A program made the position numbers and the translations under genes. This document shows positions 15,836 to 24,039 of a DNA stretch of 57,745 nt, one piece after another. Source of the stretch: Flavobacteriales bacterium (GTDB lineage Bacteria > Bacteroidota > Bacteroidia > Flavobacteriales_F > PHOS-HE28); NCBI GenBank assembly GCA_016717225.1, contig JADKGB010000026.1, forward strand, positions 1-57,745, read 5' to 3'. The notes under the pieces are model-generated. The model did not search any database and was not told the DNA's origin. It saw only the letters and a list, made by a program, of their open reading frames with translations. The stretch's first letter is position 1. Every line of letters begins with the position of its first letter.

Positions 15836-17275
15836 ATGCCGGATCGATCCGCCCCCACCCTTTCCCCACACGTGCTTCGCGTGCTGCCGTGGCTGGTGGC
15901 CGTGGCTATGTTCATGGAGGGCTTGGACATCAGCATCCTGAACACAGCGGTACCGGTGATCGGCAGCGACTTGGGGACCACGGCGTTGAGCCTGAAGTCG
16001 GTACTCACAACCTACACCCTGGCACTGGCCATCTTCATCCCCGTGAGCGGTTGGGTGGCGGACCGCTACGGCACACGCCGCGTGTTCCGCATGGCCGTGG
16101 CGCTCTTCACGATCGGATCGCTGCTGTGCGGCCTCTCGGTGAACCTGCCCATGCTGGTGGCCTCGCGCTTCGTGCAGGGCGTGGGCGGCGCCATGATGGT
16201 GCCCGTGGGCCGCATCGCCTTGATCCGTGCCTACCCGCGCTCGCAGATGCTCACCATGATGAACTACGTGGTGATCCCCGCGCTGGTGGCTCCGCTGGTG
16301 GGTCCCTTCATCGGTGGAACGATGGTGCACTGGCTGCCGTGGCGCACCATCTTCTTCGTGAACCTGCCGATCGGCGTGGTGGGTTGGTGGATGATCCGCC
16401 GCTACATGCCCGACTACCGCCGGGCCGATGTGCCGCCGCTCGACGGGCTGGGCATGCTGCTCTTCGGCTCGGGCATCGCGCTGCTCAGCTATGTACTGGA
16501 AGTGTTCGGCGAACACAGCTGGCCGCTGGTGGAGATCGTGCTCATGTTCCTCGCCTCGCTGGCCCTGTTGCTGGCATACGCGCTCTACGCCCGCCGCATC
16601 CAGGATCCCTTGCTGTACATGCCGCTGTTCCTGGTGCGCACCTTCCGCATCAGCGTGCTGGGCGGCTTCATCACCCGCTTGGGCATCGGCGGTATTCCCT
16701 TCCTGTTGCCGCTGCTCTTCCAGATCGGCCTCGGCTATGGCCCGTTGATGGCCGGTCTCCTCACCATGCCCCTGGCCGTGGCCGCGATCGGCATGAAGAT
16801 CATGAGCCGTCCGCTGTTGAAGCGCTTCGGGCACAAGCGTGTGCTCATCTGGAACACCGTGCTCTTGGGCGCCAACATGATGCTCTACACCTTCATCGGC
16901 ATCGGCACACCGGTGACGCTGATCGTGCTGCTCAGCCTTACACAAGGTCTCTTCAGCAGCCTGCAGTTCACCTGCATGAACTCGCTCACCTTCGCCGATG
17001 TGAAGGACGAGCACGCCAGCCAGGCCAGCAGCATCGCGGGCACGGCGCAGCAGATGGCCCTGAGCTTCGGGGTGGCCAGTGCCTCCCTGGTGGCCGCATT
17101 GTTCCTGGGCAGCGTGGCGCAGGCGGACCATGTGCGCTACATCGCAGGGCTGCACAGCACCTTCCTGGTGTTGGGCGGCTTCACCATCGTGTCTTCGTTC
17201 ACCTTCGCCCGGCTGCACTTGCGCGACGGGGTGAACGTGAGCCAGTTCGTGCTGCGGAAAGAGGCGGTGGAATGA
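15836..17275 (+). CDS. MFS transporter, DHA2 (EmrB/QacA) family
   Basis: 479 residues from the ATG at 15836, with about 14 hydrophobic segments. DHA2 marks are the first-helix motif EGLDISILNTAVPVI, motif A GWVADRYGTRRVFR in the loop after helix 2, a GRIALIRAYPRSQ stretch and motif C (VVIPALVAPLVGPFIGG). Such proteins export drugs or other amphipathic compounds using the proton gradient in the inner membrane. The neighbouring VOC gene hints at a detoxification pair, which is inference. A long antisense frame in this gene is a shadow of its GC-rich coding sequence. Confidence 0.92.
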   Translation: MPDRSAPTLSPHVLRVLPWLVAVAMFMEGLDISILNTAVPVIGSDLGTTALSLKSVLTTYTLALAIFIPVSGWVADRYGTRRVFRMAVALFTIGSLLCGLSVNLPMLVASRFVQGVGGAMMVPVGRIALIRAYPRSQMLTMMNYVVIPALVAPLVGPFIGGTMVHWLPWRTIFFVNLPIGVVGWWMIRRYMPDYRRADVPPLDGLGMLLFGSGIALLSYVLEVFGEHSWPLVEIVLMFLASLALLLAYALYARRIQDPLLYMPLFLVRTFRISVLGGFITRLGIGGIPFLLPLLFQIGLGYGPLMAGLLTMPLAVAAIGMKIMSRPLLKRFGHKRVLIWNTVLLGANMMLYTFIGIGTPVTLIVLLSLTQGLFSSLQFTCMNSLTFADVKDEHASQASSIAGTAQQMALSFGVASASLVAALFLGSVAQADHVRYIAGLHSTFLVLGGFTIVSSFTFARLHLRDGVNVSQFVLRKEAVE

Positions 17276-17319
17276 CCCATCGAAAACGCCCATCTTCATG
17301 GCCGCATACCACTCACCCC

Positions 17320-17742
17320 ATGACAACCCTTCCGCGCATCACCGTTTCCGCTCAGGTCGCCAAGCCTGTGGAGCATGTCTGGACCTGCTACACCGGGCCC
17401 GAGCACATCACTCAATGGAACGCCGCCAGCGACGACTGGCATTGTCCCCGCGCCGAGAACAACCTGCGCGTGGGCGGCCGCTTCAGCTACCGCATGGAAG
17501 CACGCGATGGCAGCTTCGGCTTCGACTTCGGTGGTACCTACACGGCGGTGAAGCCGAAAGAACACTTTGCCTACACCATGGACGACGGCCGGACATGTGA
17601 AGTACGCTTCGCTCCTGAAGGTGGCGGCACGGCGGTCACCGTGATCTTCGAGGCCGAGACCGAGAACCCGGTGGAGATGCAGCGCGGCGGATGGCAGGCG
17701 ATCCTGGACCGGTTCAAGGGGTATGCGGAGAGCTTGGCTTGA
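17320..17742 (+). CDS. SRPBCC (AHSA1-type) domain protein
   Basis: 140 residues from the ATG at 17320 (MTTLPRITVSAQVAKPVEHV). Typical of the START-like AHSA1 group: VEHVWTCYTGPEHITQWNAA, then DDWHCPRAENNLRVGGRFSY, GGTYTAVKPKEHFAYTM and the C-terminal helix RGGWQAILDRFKGYAESLA. These cytoplasmic proteins bind hydrophobic ligands or act with Hsp90-like partners; the ligand is unknown. It starts 44 bp after the MFS stop. Confidence 0.9.
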   Translation: MTTLPRITVSAQVAKPVEHVWTCYTGPEHITQWNAASDDWHCPRAENNLRVGGRFSYRMEARDGSFGFDFGGTYTAVKPKEHFAYTMDDGRTCEVRFAPEGGGTAVTVIFEAETENPVEMQRGGWQAILDRFKGYAESLA

Positions 17743-17759
17743 GCCCTTATCACGCCACG

Positions 17760-17805
17760 CTCACGCCTTCTTCACGAACTCGCTCTTCAAGGTCATGGGA
17801 GCGCC
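17760..17805 (-). pseudogene. Detached phnA/yjdM tail fragment (repeat C)
   Basis: On the minus strand this reads GAPMTLKSEFVKKA and stop. The intact phnA/yjdM gene ends GAMALKSEFVKKA. 28 bp (17760-17787 versus 19235-19262) are identical and the next bases are diverged but still alignable. The difference means it is not an exact recent copy; it looks like the end of a related allele. The rest of the gene is absent. Confidence 0.75.
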
Positions 17806-17844
17806 TTTCTCGGACAGATTTGAACTTACTTCTTAGAGAAGCGA

Positions 17845-19167
17845 TCACCGCTTCAGGAAACGCGCGCTGTGCTGTTGGCCATCTTCCTTGACCCGGATGC
17901 TGTACATACCCGGTGTGAGGAAGTCCACGTTGATCATCGCGTTCGGGCCGGCAGTCCAGATTGATCGCACCGTCCTACCTGTTGCATCGACGAGTTCGAC
18001 CTGAGCCGTTCCGGCTTCGCGCAGACGAAAGCTTACCACATCGGAAGTCGGGTTCGGGAACAAATCAATGGCTGCACTCCCCTGCTCCACAACCTCAGTG
18101 ATGATACCATCCGTGAGGAGAGGCTTGATGTGTGTGCACGCATAGCCGTGTGCATCATCGAAGAAGTAGAGGTCGTAGATGCGGCGGGAATGGTTGAATG
18201 ATGCGGTGGAGAAGTTGAAGCCCCAGGTGGCACCTGCATCCTCGCTGCTGAGGATGTAGCCGCTGGTGCCATCAGTGCGGTAGCAACTGGCGAAGGCGGT
18301 GCCATCGGGCCGGAACACCACGCTGGTCATCACGTACGGCCCGGGCCAGGTCACGGTGGCAGGGCTCCAGGTATCACCGCCGTTAGTGGTGCGCATGATC
18401 GCTCCGTCGTTGCGTGTGGCAACACCAATGCTCGTGTTGAGGAACTCCACATCGGAGAAACCTGTGGTCGTATCAGCGAAGACCTGTTCCCAATCCTGTC
18501 CTCCGTTGATAGTGCGATAGATGGCGCCGCTGTCGGGCAGCAGAACGCCGTTGTTGCCCAACCGGCTGTAACCACCTGTGGCTGCGAAGCCCAGTTGATC
18601 GTTCACGAAGTGCAGCCGCGAAACGGGCTGTCCAGGCAGCACAGCAATGTTCGTCCACGTGGCGCCCGTATCAACGCTGATATCGATGATGCCATTGCCG
18701 AGGTAGTCTGCGCCGCCGGTGAACGCGACCAGATCGCTGCGCATACGGACGGCCCGGTAGTAGCGGTTGCTGCCGGTGCGCACGCTGTCGAACTGGTATT
18801 CGTTCCCGAACGCCAGGTATTGCTTCAGGACAATGCTCTGACCGTAGAGCTGGTGCCCGGCAGCCAGGTAGTACGGGAAGCCATCCACCACCTTCACGTC
18901 GATGTCCTCGATGTTGCAGCTTGGCTCGTACCAGATGTAGTAGCCGCCTGAGTTCGCTCCATCGTCTGTGCGGATGATCCCCCCTTCAGTCCCGGGAGAG
19001 CTCGGGCCGGGATTGTTCGCACCGTAGACGAAGAGGCCGTTGTCCACATCCTGGAATGCACAGGCCTGGAAGTGGAGCGTGGAGGAGAACAGGCCACCAC
19101 CGAGCCATTGGGCGTTGGTTGATGCCGTTGTTAGGAGCGCAGCGTGCAGGAAGATCGACTTATACAT
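17845..19167 (-). CDS. T9SS-exported YCF48/BNR-like beta-propeller protein
   Basis: 440 residues from the ATG at 19165-19167 (MYKSIFLHAALLTTASTNAQ, a signal peptide). Propeller repeats include ISVDTGATWTNI, YRTINGGQDWEQVF, MRTTNGGDTWSPA and LSSEDAGATWGF, the same TxxGGxTW pattern as the gene at 933-2150. The T9SS sorting domain ends it (IDLFPNPTSDVVSFRL, VDATGRTVR, PGMYSIRV). Predicted to be secreted or surface-attached. It lies between the phnA gene and the detached phnA tail, on the same strand. A gaagcg/cgcttc hairpin overlaps its stop and may terminate transcription. Confidence 0.9.
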   Translation of the reverse strand: MYKSIFLHAALLTTASTNAQWLGGGLFSSTLHFQACAFQDVDNGLFVYGANNPGPSSPGTEGGIIRTDDGANSGGYYIWYEPSCNIEDIDVKVVDGFPYYLAAGHQLYGQSIVLKQYLAFGNEYQFDSVRTGSNRYYRAVRMRSDLVAFTGGADYLGNGIIDISVDTGATWTNIAVLPGQPVSRLHFVNDQLGFAATGGYSRLGNNGVLLPDSGAIYRTINGGQDWEQVFADTTTGFSDVEFLNTSIGVATRNDGAIMRTTNGGDTWSPATVTWPGPYVMTSVVFRPDGTAFASCYRTDGTSGYILSSEDAGATWGFNFSTASFNHSRRIYDLYFFDDAHGYACTHIKPLLTDGIITEVVEQGSAAIDLFPNPTSDVVSFRLREAGTAQVELVDATGRTVRSIWTAGPNAMINVDFLTPGMYSIRVKEDGQQHSARFLKR

Positions 19168-19235
19168 GCTGCGAATATCACATCCCATGATGGCGCGGAT
19201 GACATGTTGGATCCGCGCAGCATACGTTAAGGCCC

Positions 19236-19574
19236 TCACGCCTTCTTCACGAACTCGCTCTTAAGCGCCATGGCACCGAAACCCTCGATGCGGCAGTCGA
19301 TGTTGTGATCGCCTTCAACGAGTTTGATGCTGCGCACTTTGGTGCCGGCCTTCAATGCTTTGATCGCACCCTTCACGGCGAGGTCCTTCACCATCACCAC
19401 ATCATCGCCGTCCTTCAGCACGGTGCCATTGGCGTCCTTCACCACGGCCGGAGCATTCTCCGCGTCGATCTCATCCTGGTTCCACTCGTGGCCGCATTCG
19501 GGGCACATCCACGAAGTGCCTGTGGGATAGGCGAAGGTGGATTTGCACGTAGGACAGGCGGGTGGATCGATCAT
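19236..19574 (-). CDS. yjdM: PhnA/YjdM zinc-ribbon protein
   Basis: 112 residues from the ATG at 19572-19574, the normal length. The N-terminal zinc ribbon has two CxxC pairs (PACPTCKSTF and WMCPECGHEW). The YjdM domain follows: VKDANGTVLKDGDDVVMVKD, then DLAVKGAIKALKAGTKVRSI, and the ending HNIDCRIEGFGAMALKSEFV. The family was named for phosphonate use but is not required for it; it is a small cytoplasmic protein of unclear function. Its last codons are repeated in diverged form at 17760-17805. Confidence 0.92.
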   Translation of the reverse strand: MIDPPACPTCKSTFAYPTGTSWMCPECGHEWNQDEIDAENAPAVVKDANGTVLKDGDDVVMVKDLAVKGAIKALKAGTKVRSIKLVEGDHNIDCRIEGFGAMALKSEFVKKA

Positions 19575-19700
19575 TGAAATAGTGAATGGGCCGCGAAGCT
19601 ATCCGTTCCCGGATCCGTTAGGAACGTTCGAAGGCTTCGGTCATCCGCGGATCTGGTCATTGGTTGTAAAGTCGCGGCTATCGCGGGCTACCTTCACGGC

Positions 19701-19886
19701 ATGTTCACCCCGAACCGCCTACGCGTTGTGATCATCGTTTTGATCTTGGTGATCATGTGCTGTTGCACGGCTTCAGCGATCCTCAGTTTGCGTACCGGCC
19801 ATACCGCGCGGGCGGCTACTACCTTCTTCGCTGGCCTCACCTTCTCAGCCTTGTTCTGGACGCGACTTCCTAAGAAGGTTGTTTGA
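19701..19886 (+). CDS. Small two-helix membrane protein
   Basis: 61 residues from the ATG at 19701. It has a hydrophobic helix at about residues 9-28 (VVIIVLILVIMCCCTASAIL) and a second one (AATTFFAGLTFSALFWT), with a positive C-terminus. No family recognised. A taccttca stretch just before the ATG could be part of a promoter. It is short, so the call is tentative. Confidence 0.45.
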   Translation: MFTPNRLRVVIIVLILVIMCCCTASAILSLRTGHTARAATTFFAGLTFSALFWTRLPKKVV

Positions 19887-19930
19887 ACCGATCTCTTGTT
19901 CCCGTTCAGCCATTCTGCGATCTTTGGGTT

Positions 19931-20440
19931 ATGGACCGCACCCATCTTTTCCACCAGCTCGCTCGCCATGGAAACGTGTTCCGAGCATTGTTCACGGGCC
20001 TTGCGCCAGACGAGATCACATGGAGATCCGCACCGGATAAGTGGTGCGCGCTGGAGATCATCTGCCACTTGCACGACGAAGAGCGCGAGGATTTCAAAGC
20101 CCGTTTGAAGCATGTGCTCGAAACACCTGACGAGCCCATGCCCAAGATCGATCCGCAGGCGTGGGTAACGGAGCGCAATTACGTGAAGCAGGACTTCAGC
20201 TCGGTGCTGCACAAGTTCCTCGACGAGCGTAGAATGTCGGTGGAGTGGTTGCGCGGTCTCACAGATGCACCTTGGAGCAACGCATACCTCCATCCGAAAG
20301 TGGGGCCGGTGAGTTGCGACCTGTTGTTGACCAATTGGGTGGCGCATGACCTGCACCATATTCGGCAATTCAACAACCTGCGCTACGCATACGTGAAAGC
20401 ACATGCGAGTGTGCCGCTGGATTACGCCGGAAAGTGGTAA
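19931..20440 (+). CDS. DinB-family protein
   Basis: 169 residues from the ATG at 19931 (MDRTHLFHQLARHGNVFRAL). The four-helix DinB fold is indicated by ITWRSAPDKWCALEIICHLHDEERED, DFSSVLHKFLDERRMSVEWL and NWVAHDLHHIRQFNNLR. The histidines in ICHLHDEE and AHDLHHIRQ are the usual metal ligands. Members include thiol-dependent transferases and damage-inducible proteins; the substrate here is unknown. An upstream in-frame start would add 16 residues that overlap the previous ORF. Confidence 0.88.
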   Translation: MDRTHLFHQLARHGNVFRALFTGLAPDEITWRSAPDKWCALEIICHLHDEEREDFKARLKHVLETPDEPMPKIDPQAWVTERNYVKQDFSSVLHKFLDERRMSVEWLRGLTDAPWSNAYLHPKVGPVSCDLLLTNWVAHDLHHIRQFNNLRYAYVKAHASVPLDYAGKW

Positions 20441-20523
20441 GAACCGGCTACTACGACTCGCAGAAGATCCCCGGATCCGATCCCCTCATCGACTATTATT
20501 GTTTTCGACCAAACCTTCATCTC

Positions 20524-20943
20524 ATGCATCCTATCCTCCGCAACATCCTCGCCTTTCTCTTCGGACTTTTCGCTGGTGGCCTCGTGAACATGGCCCTGAT
20601 CTATGCAGGCGGCGCCCTGCTCCCACCGCCACCCGGTGTGGATGTGAACGACATCACCAGCATCAACGCGCACATCGGTGAGTATTCGGTGTTGCAATTG
20701 ATGGTTCCCTTTTTCGCCCATGCGATCGGCACACTTGTAGGTGCCTTTTTAGTGGCGCGGCTCGCCGCCTCTTACCAGTTGGTTCTGGCCCTTGTGATCG
20801 GCGGTCTCAATATGCTCGGTGGTATCATGGCTGTAACGATGATCCCGAACAGCCCCATGTGGTTCAATGTGCTGGATCTTGGTGTGGCCTACCTGCCCAT
20901 GGCGTGGCTGGGGCACAAGTTGGCGAGACCAAAGGCCCAGTAA
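20524..20943 (+). CDS. Four-helix membrane protein of unknown function
   Basis: 139 residues from the ATG at 20524 (MHPILRNILAFLFGLFAGGL). Four hydrophobic segments can be seen, at roughly residues 5-30, 58-80, 82-105 and 108-128, with a periplasmic-looking loop PPPPGVDVNDITSINAHIGEY between the first two. The pattern (NMALIYAGG, FFAHAIGTLVGAFLVARLA) is a common Bacteroidota membrane-protein type without assigned function. Confidence 0.75.
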   Translation: MHPILRNILAFLFGLFAGGLVNMALIYAGGALLPPPPGVDVNDITSINAHIGEYSVLQLMVPFFAHAIGTLVGAFLVARLAASYQLVLALVIGGLNMLGGIMAVTMIPNSPMWFNVLDLGVAYLPMAWLGHKLARPKAQ

Positions 20944-20986
20944 CGCTTCAAGTGTGCCGTAAGCTCTCACGTACCTTTCGGCCATC

Positions 20987-21823
20987 GTGATACGCACCGG
21001 CCGCACTCAAGAGCTGATCATCCATCGCCGCACCAACGAAGGGTTGATCCTCGGAAACGATGACACCGCAGAGGTTCTGCTACCAACACCCGAGTGTCCG
21101 GCGAATGCCACTGACAGAAGCGCCGTGCGCGTGTTCGTGTACCGTGATCGGGAAGACCGCCTTGTCGCCACTACCCGGCCGCCCAAGGTGCAAGCAGGGG
21201 AATTCGCGCAATTGCGTGTGAGCCTGGTGACCGACGATGGAGCCTACATGAGTTGGGGACTTCAACCCGACTTGTTCGTGCCATACCGCGAGCAGAAAAA
21301 GTCGTTGGAGGAAGGCCGATGGTACGTGGTACGCGTGGCGGTGAGCGAACAGAACGACCACTTGTACGGCAGCACCCGCATCGACAACTTCTTGAGCAAT
21401 GCCCAACTCACCGTTAAGCAAGGTGAAGAAGTGGCCTTGGTCGTATTCGGCAAAAGTGAATTGGGTCTCTCGGTGATCGTGAACAACGCGCACCAAGGAT
21501 TGGTGCATACCAGCGACATCTTCAAACCCGTATCCATCGGTGATCGTATTCCGGGCTACGTGAAGCAAGTGCGCGATGACAACAAGTTGGACATCACATT
21601 GCAGCCCATCGGTTACCGGCAGTTCAATGATGTGAATATGGCTCTATTGGCCAAGCGCCTTCGATCGAGCAACGGCTTCCTTCCGTTGAACGACAAAAGC
21701 TCCGCAGAGGCGATCTACGCGGAGTTCGGCATCAGTAAAAAGGCCTTCAAGAAGGCATTGGGCGCGCTATACAAAGAACGCAAGGTGCGTATCGAAGAGG
21801 ACGGGATCGCGTGGGTGGAGTAA
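20987..21823 (+). CDS. cvfB: CvfB-family S1-like RNA-binding protein
   Basis: 278 residues, starting at a GTG (20987). Order: two degenerate S1-like domains in the first 130 residues (VLLPTPECP, LQPDLFVPYREQKKSLEEGRW), a clear S1 motif (GLSVIVNNAHQGLVHTSDIF, then GDRIPGYVKQVRDDNKLDIT) and a C-terminal winged helix (AEAIYAEFGISKKAFKKALG, RKVRIEEDGIAWVE). This is the layout of CvfB, a post-transcriptional regulator that binds RNA. A tacctttc stretch upstream fits a weak -7 box. The methyltransferase gene follows after 18 bp. Confidence 0.88.
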   Translation: MIRTGRTQELIIHRRTNEGLILGNDDTAEVLLPTPECPANATDRSAVRVFVYRDREDRLVATTRPPKVQAGEFAQLRVSLVTDDGAYMSWGLQPDLFVPYREQKKSLEEGRWYVVRVAVSEQNDHLYGSTRIDNFLSNAQLTVKQGEEVALVVFGKSELGLSVIVNNAHQGLVHTSDIFKPVSIGDRIPGYVKQVRDDNKLDITLQPIGYRQFNDVNMALLAKRLRSSNGFLPLNDKSSAEAIYAEFGISKKAFKKALGALYKERKVRIEEDGIAWVE

Positions 21824-21841
21824 TTCGTTCTATCTCTGATC

Positions 21842-22477
21842 ATGGACCATAACCCGATCGCCATTCGTGTGTTCGATGCCGGAGCGAAGGCGTATCAGGA
21901 CGCGTTCATGGACACCACATTGTACCATGATTCCTTCGACCTGTTCTGCAACGCCATCGAAGGGCGGAATGCGGAAGTACTTGAACTCGCATGTGGACCA
22001 GGGAACATTACGCGCTACCTGCTGAACAAGCGTCCCGATCTCCGGATCCTGGGCACCGACCTTGCCCCTAACATGTTGGATCTGGCACGGTCGAACAATG
22101 CCCATGCGGAATTCCAATTGTTGGATGCACGCGCGATCGGTAGTCTCGGCCGATCATTTGATGCGATCATGTGCGGCTTTTGCCTACCGTATCTCACACC
22201 GAATGAGGCCAAAACCTTGATCCGCGATGCGGCGGCTGCGCTTCGCCCAAAGGGTGTATTGTACCTCAGCACCATGGAAGATGATCCCGAAAAGTCGGGG
22301 TTCAAACCATCAAGTTCCGGCAAAGGGGAAGCAGCCTACATCCAATTCTACCGAGCCGAATTCTTGGCCGATGCGTTATATGCAAGCGGTTTCACGTGGC
22401 TGGACCTGAGCCGTAAGGTGTATACGGGACGCAATGGCGAGATCGTGTCGGATGTGTTGATCGTGGCGAAGAAGTAA
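21842..22477 (+). CDS. Class I SAM-dependent methyltransferase
   Basis: 211 residues from the ATG at 21842. Motif I is VLELACGPGNITRYLL; then ILGTDLAPNMLDLAR (motif II acidic residue), FQLLDARAIGSLGRSFDAIM and the proline-rich post-motif stretch FCLPYLTPNEAKTLI. The C-terminal half is of the Methyltransf_25/UbiE-like type. Substrate unknown. It is probably co-transcribed with cvfB. Confidence 0.88.
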   Translation: MDHNPIAIRVFDAGAKAYQDAFMDTTLYHDSFDLFCNAIEGRNAEVLELACGPGNITRYLLNKRPDLRILGTDLAPNMLDLARSNNAHAEFQLLDARAIGSLGRSFDAIMCGFCLPYLTPNEAKTLIRDAAAALRPKGVLYLSTMEDDPEKSGFKPSSSGKGEAAYIQFYRAEFLADALYASGFTWLDLSRKVYTGRNGEIVSDVLIVAKK

Positions 22478-22544
22478 GGATCGGCGCCAAACGATCGAAC
22501 TTATTCCGTTTAGATTTAATGCCGGATCAGCACCAATTCGCACC

Positions 22545-22975
22545 ATGCGCGTTCTAGTTCTAACCACCTCCATCTGTTTGTTCTCGCTCTTTGCCGGGGG
22601 CAATCGACGGCCATTGTTACATCACTTGATAAGGACCCGGTGACGGGGAAAGTCATTGTGAAAAACCTCACCCCTCCACAGTTGAGTGCAATGTTGGGTT
22701 CACCTGTGCTTTTCATCTACGACTGCAATGAGGAGGACATGTACAAGGAAGCGCACGTTCCCGGTGCGAAGCTTACGGTCTATGATGAGGTGACCGCCGA
22801 TAAACTCCCTCCGGACCGGAACGCCACGCTGGTCTTCTATTGCTACAGCCCGGAATGTCCTGCCGCAGGATCGGCGGCGCGATCGGCGATCGCATTGGGT
22901 TATACCGATGTGCATTGCATGGTGGAAGGGATAACAGGCTGGCAGGATGCCGGTCTGGCAACTGAACCGAAGTAA
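22545..22975 (+). CDS. Exported rhodanese-like protein, frame broken in a G tract
   Basis: The ATG at 22545 encodes a good signal peptide (MRVLVLTTSICLFSLFAGG) but its frame ends at 22641. The mature rhodanese lies in the next frame (QSTAIVTSLDKDPVTGKVIV, then NLTPPQLSAMLGSPVLFIYD). The switch falls in the G5 run at 22596-22600, where one extra G would restore a 144-residue protein. The rhodanese active loop is CYSPECPAAGSA, with Cys in place, followed by GITGWQDAGL. It would transfer sulfane sulfur in the periplasm. Either a base is missing from the sequence or the gene is off in this clone. A GTG at 22640 would give only an unexported form. Confidence 0.75.
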
Positions 22976-23120
22976 TTCGGGACCGAGCCGCCTACTTCAG
23001 GATCCAACAAGAATTGCTGAATGCCGCTAAAATGTTGTCGCCTGTCGCGACTTGTTTTGATCCACTTCTGCGCATCTTCGCCCCTGCATCTCCAAATTCG
23101 CACATAGCCAACCGACCAAC

Positions 23121-23498
23121 ATGAAGCGCTCGATCCGCCCAGCCGACGACCAAAGCTCTGGAACACCATACACACCAGCGGTGGAAGCCAATGGCTTCAT
23201 TTTCATCAGTGGGCAAATTGCGAACGTGGGCAATACGCGCCAGCTGCGTACAGCCAACATTACCGAGGAGACGCAACAGGTGATGGAGAATATCGGTGCC
23301 ATACTCACCGCTGCCGAGCTTGGATACGACCACTTGGTGAAGTGTACCATTTGCGTAACCAATTTGCAGTTCTACGCTGAAGTGAGCCGCGTGTACCTCA
23401 CCTTTTTCACTGGCGATCCACCCGCGCGCGAAACGATGAGCATCAAGGATCTGCCGCGCGGCGTGAACGTGATGATCAGTGGCATAGCCGCTCGCTGA
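23121..23498 (+). CDS. RidA-family protein (YjgF/YER057c/UK114)
   Basis: 125 residues from the ATG at 23121, the normal family length. Marks are SSGTPYTPAVEANGFIFISGQ near the N-terminus (split here by residue limits) and PPARETMSIKDLPRGVNVMI at the end, with the conserved Arg in PARET that binds the substrate carboxylate. RidA hydrolyses reactive enamine/imine intermediates from PLP enzymes. The usual final E-x-x-A is replaced by SGIAAR, so it may belong to a Rid subfamily without the archetypal deaminase activity. Confidence 0.88.
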   Translation: MKRSIRPADDQSSGTPYTPAVEANGFIFISGQIANVGNTRQLRTANITEETQQVMENIGAILTAAELGYDHLVKCTICVTNLQFYAEVSRVYLTFFTGDPPARETMSIKDLPRGVNVMISGIAAR

Positions 23499-23579
23499 CC
23501 ACCGGTTCGAGAAGTTGGCCATTGGGCGATCCTGACCCGCCAACACGTCTTCACTGACCTTCATTTCCGCTTGCTCGCC

Positions 23580-23927
23580 ATGGACCCCCGAACCGTTCGC
23601 GCTATGGCATTGGACATGCCGGGCACCGCGGAGAAAGAGCGCCATGGCCGCCCGAGTTTCAGTGTGAAGAAGAAGACCTACCTAACGCTATGGGTAGATG
23701 AGCAGCGCTCTGTGCTGAAGTTGACCTTGGACCAGCAGGCCGCGCTCGGAGAGGAACATCCGGACATATTCGCACCGGTTCCAACCAATTTGGGCAAGCA
23801 TGGCTGGACGAACGTTTCCATGATCCACATCAGTGAGCGGCTCTTCCGTTACACCCTGGATCTGGCGTGGCGCAATGTGGCGCCGAAGTGGTTGATCCCT
23901 ACGCGGCAGGCGCCACCGAAGGGATAG
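23580..23927 (+). CDS. MmcQ/YjbR-family protein (first copy)
   Basis: 115 residues from the ATG at 23580 (MDPRTVRAMALDMPGTAEKE). The MmcQ/YjbR plan is clear: PGTAEKERHGRPSFSVKKKT, YLTLWVDEQRSVLKLTLDQQ, a central acidic stretch and KHGWTNVSMIHISERLFRYT. The fold is CyaY-like and described as DNA-binding in some reports; the cellular role is unsettled. A second family member is at 26157. Confidence 0.85.
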   Translation: MDPRTVRAMALDMPGTAEKERHGRPSFSVKKKTYLTLWVDEQRSVLKLTLDQQAALGEEHPDIFAPVPTNLGKHGWTNVSMIHISERLFRYTLDLAWRNVAPKWLIPTRQAPPKG

Positions 23928-24039
23928 GCTCGAAACGGGGGTACCCACAGCTCCGGAGCGCTCCAAGAACGGAGCTTCCGATCAGGCCTTGTGATGCGAT
24001 CGCGTGCAAAATGAACAATGATCCCAGTCCTTTGCACCC

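Noticed and set aside
15779..17326. A 515-codon antisense open frame, very rich in His, Gln and Glu
   Set aside because: It mirrors the DHA2 MFS gene on the other strand. Long antisense frames are common opposite GC-rich coding sequence, and the composition is not protein-like.
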